Assembly (NCBI GenBank): GCA_016718315.1
Contig: JADKDV010000004.1
Coordinates: 62,001-126,000 of the forward strand
From: Candidatus Obscuribacter sp.
Lineage (GTDB): Bacteria; Cyanobacteriota; Vampirovibrionia; Obscuribacterales; Obscuribacteraceae
Direction of reading: 5' to 3'
Length of the DNA stretch: 64,000 nucleotides
Under the pieces are notes generated by a model. It searched no databases. It had not been told where the DNA came from and saw only the letters and a list, made by a program, of their open reading frames with translations. The translations under genes and the position numbers were made by a program. Below, one piece after another: positions 60,816 through 64,000 of the stretch; within the stretch, counting starts at the first letter, position 1, and every line of letters starts with the position of its first letter.

Positions 60816-62510
60816 ATGCAATTTTTGACTGCCTCAGAAAGTAAGCTTGTACTCAAGAGACTATGGACCATAGTCAAACCCTACTGGGTATCTCCCCAGG
60901 GTAAAAAGGCTTGGATGCTGCTTGTCGGTGTGCTTGCTCTTTTGATTGGTGTATCTCTGGTCAATGTCTTTATCAACAGTGTCGCCGGCAGGTTTACCAC
61001 CGCTCTGCAAGCCAGAGATGCCAGCGCGTTTTGGACCTTGCTCTGGATGTACGCCGGTGCCCTGGTCTTTGCCACGCCGATTATTGTCTTCTACCAGTTT
61101 TTGCGCTCAAAGCTCGCATTGATGTGGCGCAAATGGCTGACACAGCACCTGGTCAGTAAGTATTTTTATCGGCGCAGTTACTTCAACATGTCCACCGACC
61201 CGCACATCGATAACCCCGATGAGCGTATGTCGCAGGACGTGGAGACCTTTTGCAACATGACTGTCGGGCTGTCGATTACCATCCTCGATGCCCTTGTTAC
61301 CATCGTCACTTTTATTGCCGTGCTCTGGAGCATCAGTGGCGCCCTCACAATCGCTGTGGTGGCATACTCGCTCTTTGGTTCGGTGCTCACTGTGGTCTTT
61401 GGTAAACGGTTGGTGCAGTACAACTTTGACCACCTCAAGCTGGAGGCCGACCTGCGTTATAACCTGGTCGATGTCCGGCGAGATGTGGAGTCAATCGCCT
61501 TTTACGGAGGCGAAAAAAGAGCTAAGCTCCAGGTCTTTAGAGCGATTGGCAACGCTATTAAAAATCAGGAGCTGGTTATGATCCTCAATCGTAACTTAGG
61601 CTTTTTTACTCACAGCTACAATGCCCTGGTCGTGCTCATTCCGCCTGCCATTATCGCTCCGCTTTACTTTAGTGGGCAGATGGAGTTTGGCGAGATGACT
61701 CGTGCTGGTATGGCCTTTGCCCAGATATTTGGCGCCATGACTCTCTTTGTCGTGCAGTTTAACGCCATCAGCGCTTATATCGCTAATATCAATCGTGTCG
61801 GCTCCTTTATGGAGGCCCTCGAGGTGCACACTGCTCCTGCCACGATTGACGGTATGGTGATTGACAGTGCGGTGGGTGGTCAGCTGTCGCTTGAGCATCT
61901 CAGTGTGCTTACACCTGGCGGCGAACGCACTTTGCTAAAGGACTGTACTTTGACTCTGGCGCCCGGGCAGAGTCTGCTCATCATGGGACCATCTGGTGCA
62001 GGTAAGTCGTCCATATTGAGAGCCATAGCGGGTCTCTGGGTGACAGGTCATGGCCGCGTGGTCAGACCGGCCTTTAGCGACATGATGTTTTTGCCGCAAA
62101 GACCTTATGTGCCGGCCAGCACTTTGCGCGATGCGCTGTGCTATCCGCGCACTCGCAGTTGTGCCACTGATAGTGAGCTCATAGCCCACCTCAAGCTCGT
62201 CAATCTGGCCGACCTGCCAGCTCGAGTTGGTGGCCTTGATGTCGAGCGTAACTGGAGAGAATTTCTCTCAGTTGGTGAACAGCAGCGCTTGAGCTTTGCT
62301 CGACTGCTTATGGCCAGACCGCGCTATGCCATCGTCGACGAAGCTACATCAGCCCTTGATGTGGACAACGAGAAGTTGCTCTACACCATTCTGGCAGCCA
62401 GCGGTAGCACTCTCATCAGTGTCGGTCACAGACCATCTCTGGTGGAACACCACAGTCTCGTCCTTGAGCTTATTGGTGACGGCAGCTGGCGTCTTATTCA
62501 CCGCAATTAG
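60816..62510 (+). CDS. ABC transporter, fused membrane and ATPase domains (SbmA/ALDP type)
   Basis: A 564-residue half transporter. Residues 30-350 form an ABC_membrane_2 domain with six helices, including VFYQFLRSKLALMWRKWLT and DPHIDNPDERMSQDVETF, hallmarks of the YddA/SbmA/ALDP branch. The ATPase domain follows, with Walker A GPSGAGKSS at 391-399, signature LSVGEQQRLSFARLL and Walker B YAIVDEATSALD. The signature LSVGE (instead of LSGGQ) is common in this branch. It should dimerise and move peptides, cobalamin or acyl-type substrates. GGGAGGAG precedes the ATG. Codons are C-ending, suggesting good expression. Confidence 0.92.
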   Translation: MQFLTASESKLVLKRLWTIVKPYWVSPQGKKAWMLLVGVLALLIGVSLVNVFINSVAGRFTTALQARDASAFWTLLWMYAGALVFATPIIVFYQFLRSKLALMWRKWLTQHLVSKYFYRRSYFNMSTDPHIDNPDERMSQDVETFCNMTVGLSITILDALVTIVTFIAVLWSISGALTIAVVAYSLFGSVLTVVFGKRLVQYNFDHLKLEADLRYNLVDVRRDVESIAFYGGEKRAKLQVFRAIGNAIKNQELVMILNRNLGFFTHSYNALVVLIPPAIIAPLYFSGQMEFGEMTRAGMAFAQIFGAMTLFVVQFNAISAYIANINRVGSFMEALEVHTAPATIDGMVIDSAVGGQLSLEHLSVLTPGGERTLLKDCTLTLAPGQSLLIMGPSGAGKSSILRAIAGLWVTGHGRVVRPAFSDMMFLPQRPYVPASTLRDALCYPRTRSCATDSELIAHLKLVNLADLPARVGGLDVERNWREFLSVGEQQRLSFARLLMARPRYAIVDEATSALDVDNEKLLYTILAASGSTLISVGHRPSLVEHHSLVLELIGDGSWRLIHRN

Positions 62511-62535
62511 AGAGGCATTCGTTGATTGCCTCTCT
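62509..62535 (+). terminator. Hairpin after the ABC transporter gene
   Basis: A 9-bp stem AGAGAGGCA / TGCCTCTCT overlaps the stop codon. No T-run follows, so it may be a weak terminator or mRNA stabiliser. Confidence 0.4.
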
Positions 62536-62675
62536 GCCTGAGCTTTGACTCGGCAAAAACAAACACGCATATCCTCACCGTGGCAAAAGTATTCACCACC
62601 TCAATGGCAGCTCAAAGCGCCTTACGGTGGGCTTTTGTCATAAATCTCGTCTGACAAATCTAACGGAGCAATCCC

Positions 62676-64000
62676 GTGAAGACTTATAAACCCAAGGCTA
62701 ATGCCGCAGCTGTTTTGGCAAACAGTCTGCCACAAATCAGTCGCGCCGACGAACTCATGCTTGAGTCTGTCTCGCGCGCTCACTTCCAGTATTTTGTCGA
62801 CTACCAGGACAAGGACACCGGTCTGATTTTGGACCGCACCCGTGCCGGCGGACCTGCCACCATAGCTGGTGTAGGTTTTGCCCTCACTGCCTACGCCATA
62901 GCCAGTGAGCGTTTTTGGATCAGTCGCAAAGAAGCTCTGGACTACACTGTCCGCGTCCTCGAAGTGCTTGCACGCGTGCCGCAAGGTGACGCTATCCAGG
63001 GCACAAACGGTTACCGCGGCTTCTTCTACCACTTCCTCGACCCCAAGACCGGAGAGCGCGCTACCGCTCCCCAATTTTGGAATAGTGAGCTGTCCAGCAT
63101 TGACACCGCCCTGCTGATGATGGGTGTGCGCTTTGCTATCAACTACTGGCGCGGCCGCAATGCTCGCGAAAAGTATGTGCGCGACACTGGTCGGGCGCTT
63201 TATGACCGAGTGGAGTGGGACTGGTTGGTGCGTGAAGTACCCGCCGGTAAAAACGAACTCGGTCGCGATGTGCCGGCAGGCCAGGTCATTGGTCATGGCT
63301 GGAGCCCAGAGAGCGGTCTTATCCGCAGTGTCTATCGTGGTTATAGCGAGGCCCTGGCACTCTATCTCCTGGCTCTTGGTGCCACCAAGCATAAGGTGAC
63401 TGCCGCTCTCTGGCAGGGTCTTATCGGTCATGAAGTGGCCACCACCCACATGGGTGAGACCTATATCGCCATGCCTGGTACGCCACTCTTTTGCTATCAG
63501 TATCCGCATTGCTGGGTTGACTTCCGCGGCATCAAAGACGATGTTAACCGCAGACTCGGCTTCGACTATTGGCAAAACAGTGTGCGAGCGACAGTAGCTC
63601 AGCACAAGTATGCTCGCCAAAACCCCAATAAGTTTGTCGGTTACGACCGTCACAACTGGGGGCTTACTGCTTGTGACGGACCTGGCGATGCCAAACAGCA
63701 AGTCGGCGACCGGCTTGTGACCTTCCGCTGGTACAGCGAGCGTGGCGCCCCTGATGGCTTTGACGATGGTACCATCGCTCCGACCGCGGCGCTCAGCTCT
63801 CTGCCGTATGCACCAAAGGCGGTGCTGTCGACACTGCGCTACTGGCTCAAAAACCGGGCGGACCTCTACTCTGTGCACGGCTTTGCCGATGCCTTCAACG
63901 ACTCCTTTAAGGACGGCGACAAGGCCGGTTGGGTGGGCACAGATCGTCTGGCCATCGACCAGGGACCGGTCATCCTGATGATCGAAAACTACCGTACTGG
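62676..64000 (+). CDS. Glucoamylase-family protein, truncated by the window end
   Basis: GTG at 62676 with GGAG at 7 nt opens a frame that runs off the window after about 441 residues. The order of motifs matches the glycoamylase/COG5368 family: HFQYFVDYQDKDTGLILDRT, AGVGFALTAYAIASERFWI, NGYRGFFYHFLDPKTGERA, NSELSSIDTALLMMG, GWSPESGLIRSVYRGYSEAL and, near the end, DQGPVILMIENYRTG. These proteins are predicted to hydrolyse or process beta- or alpha-glucans; the substrate of this member is unknown. No signal peptide is visible. C-ending codons. It lies 165 nt after the ABC transporter and may be linked to it. Confidence 0.85.
   Translation, partial: MKTYKPKANAAAVLANSLPQISRADELMLESVSRAHFQYFVDYQDKDTGLILDRTRAGGPATIAGVGFALTAYAIASERFWISRKEALDYTVRVLEVLARVPQGDAIQGTNGYRGFFYHFLDPKTGERATAPQFWNSELSSIDTALLMMGVRFAINYWRGRNAREKYVRDTGRALYDRVEWDWLVREVPAGKNELGRDVPAGQVIGHGWSPESGLIRSVYRGYSEALALYLLALGATKHKVTAALWQGLIGHEVATTHMGETYIAMPGTPLFCYQYPHCWVDFRGIKDDVNRRLGFDYWQNSVRATVAQHKYARQNPNKFVGYDRHNWGLTACDGPGDAKQQVGDRLVTFRWYSERGAPDGFDDGTIAPTAALSSLPYAPKAVLSTLRYWLKNRADLYSVHGFADAFNDSFKDGDKAGWVGTDRLAIDQGPVILMIENYRT

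Noticed and set aside
62622..63878. 418-codon minus-strand open frame opposite the glucoamylase-family gene
   Set aside because: The plus-strand frame carries clear family motifs and a good ribosome-binding site; the antisense frame has neither.
1..64000. CRISPR array
   Set aside because: No regularly spaced repeats of 25-40 nt with unique spacers were seen; the tandem repeats present are either coding or simple triplets.
1..64000. Insertion sequence or transposase
   Set aside because: No transposase motif or terminal inverted repeat pair was recognised; the 105-nt repeat encodes nothing.

Overview
The window reads as a chromosome segment of a non-photosynthetic relative of cyanobacteria, most likely the Vampirovibrionia/Melainabacteria group (Obscuribacter-like). 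This is inference. It rests on a membrane protein (9758-11290) whose second half closely matches, from memory, a family of cyanobacteria and plastids, on several very large soluble hypothetical proteins, and on the mix of metabolic genes. No phylogenetic marker gene (rRNA, ribosomal protein) is present. Two codon styles coexist. Some genes use C-ending codons and look highly expressed (thioredoxins, ppdK, the glucan enzymes, the 29.3-34.2 kb block). Most hypothetical genes use A/T-rich third positions.

Layout. 0-6.7 kb: a gene tail, a membrane protein plus a CQPC thioredoxin, two small related membrane proteins, a small cytochrome c, a mobile mystery A/B pair (XRE regulator plus Fic protein) and a secreted protein. 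6.7-21.1 kb: glycogen-debranching-type glucosidase, the cyanobacterial/plastid-type membrane protein, tRNA-Asp(GTC), a membrane-anchored thioredoxin, a nucleotidyltransferase-like protein, an HTTM-domain protein, pyruvate phosphate dikinase and an MFS transporter. 21.3-28.9 kb: a Cys-domain membrane protein, nadB and nadA, and divergent nrtR. The nadA-nrtR intergenic region has two matching dyads that look like the NrtR operators. Two Rossmann-fold proteins follow. 29.3-34.2 kb: a plus-strand block with two unknown paralogues, a P-loop kinase, an HNH nuclease, a 50-residue Cys-rich protein and an AmpD-like amidase. 34.4-48.9 kb: mostly hypothetical and secreted proteins, a histone-deacetylase-like enzyme, an M20 amidohydrolase, a 1,114-residue protein with a HELTH motif, an MsrA variant, a CheY-like regulator and a sensor-like protein. 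48.9-58 kb: mutL, an operon with double YbjQ-like domains, then five tandem paralogues of the Cys-domain membrane family also seen at 21.4 kb. 58-64 kb: ATP-grasp protein, FAD oxidoreductase, SbmA/ALDP-type ABC transporter and a truncated glucoamylase-family gene.

How genes may work together. NAD synthesis (nadA, nadB) appears to be under local NrtR control. Debranching enzyme, glucoamylase-family enzyme and PpdK suggest storage-glucan use feeding glycolysis and gluconeogenesis. Thioredoxins and MsrA suggest attention to redox repair. The most promising undescribed material is the five-gene Cys-domain array with its shared palindrome, the paralogue pair at 29.3-31.8 kb, and a 105-bp dispersed intergenic repeat.
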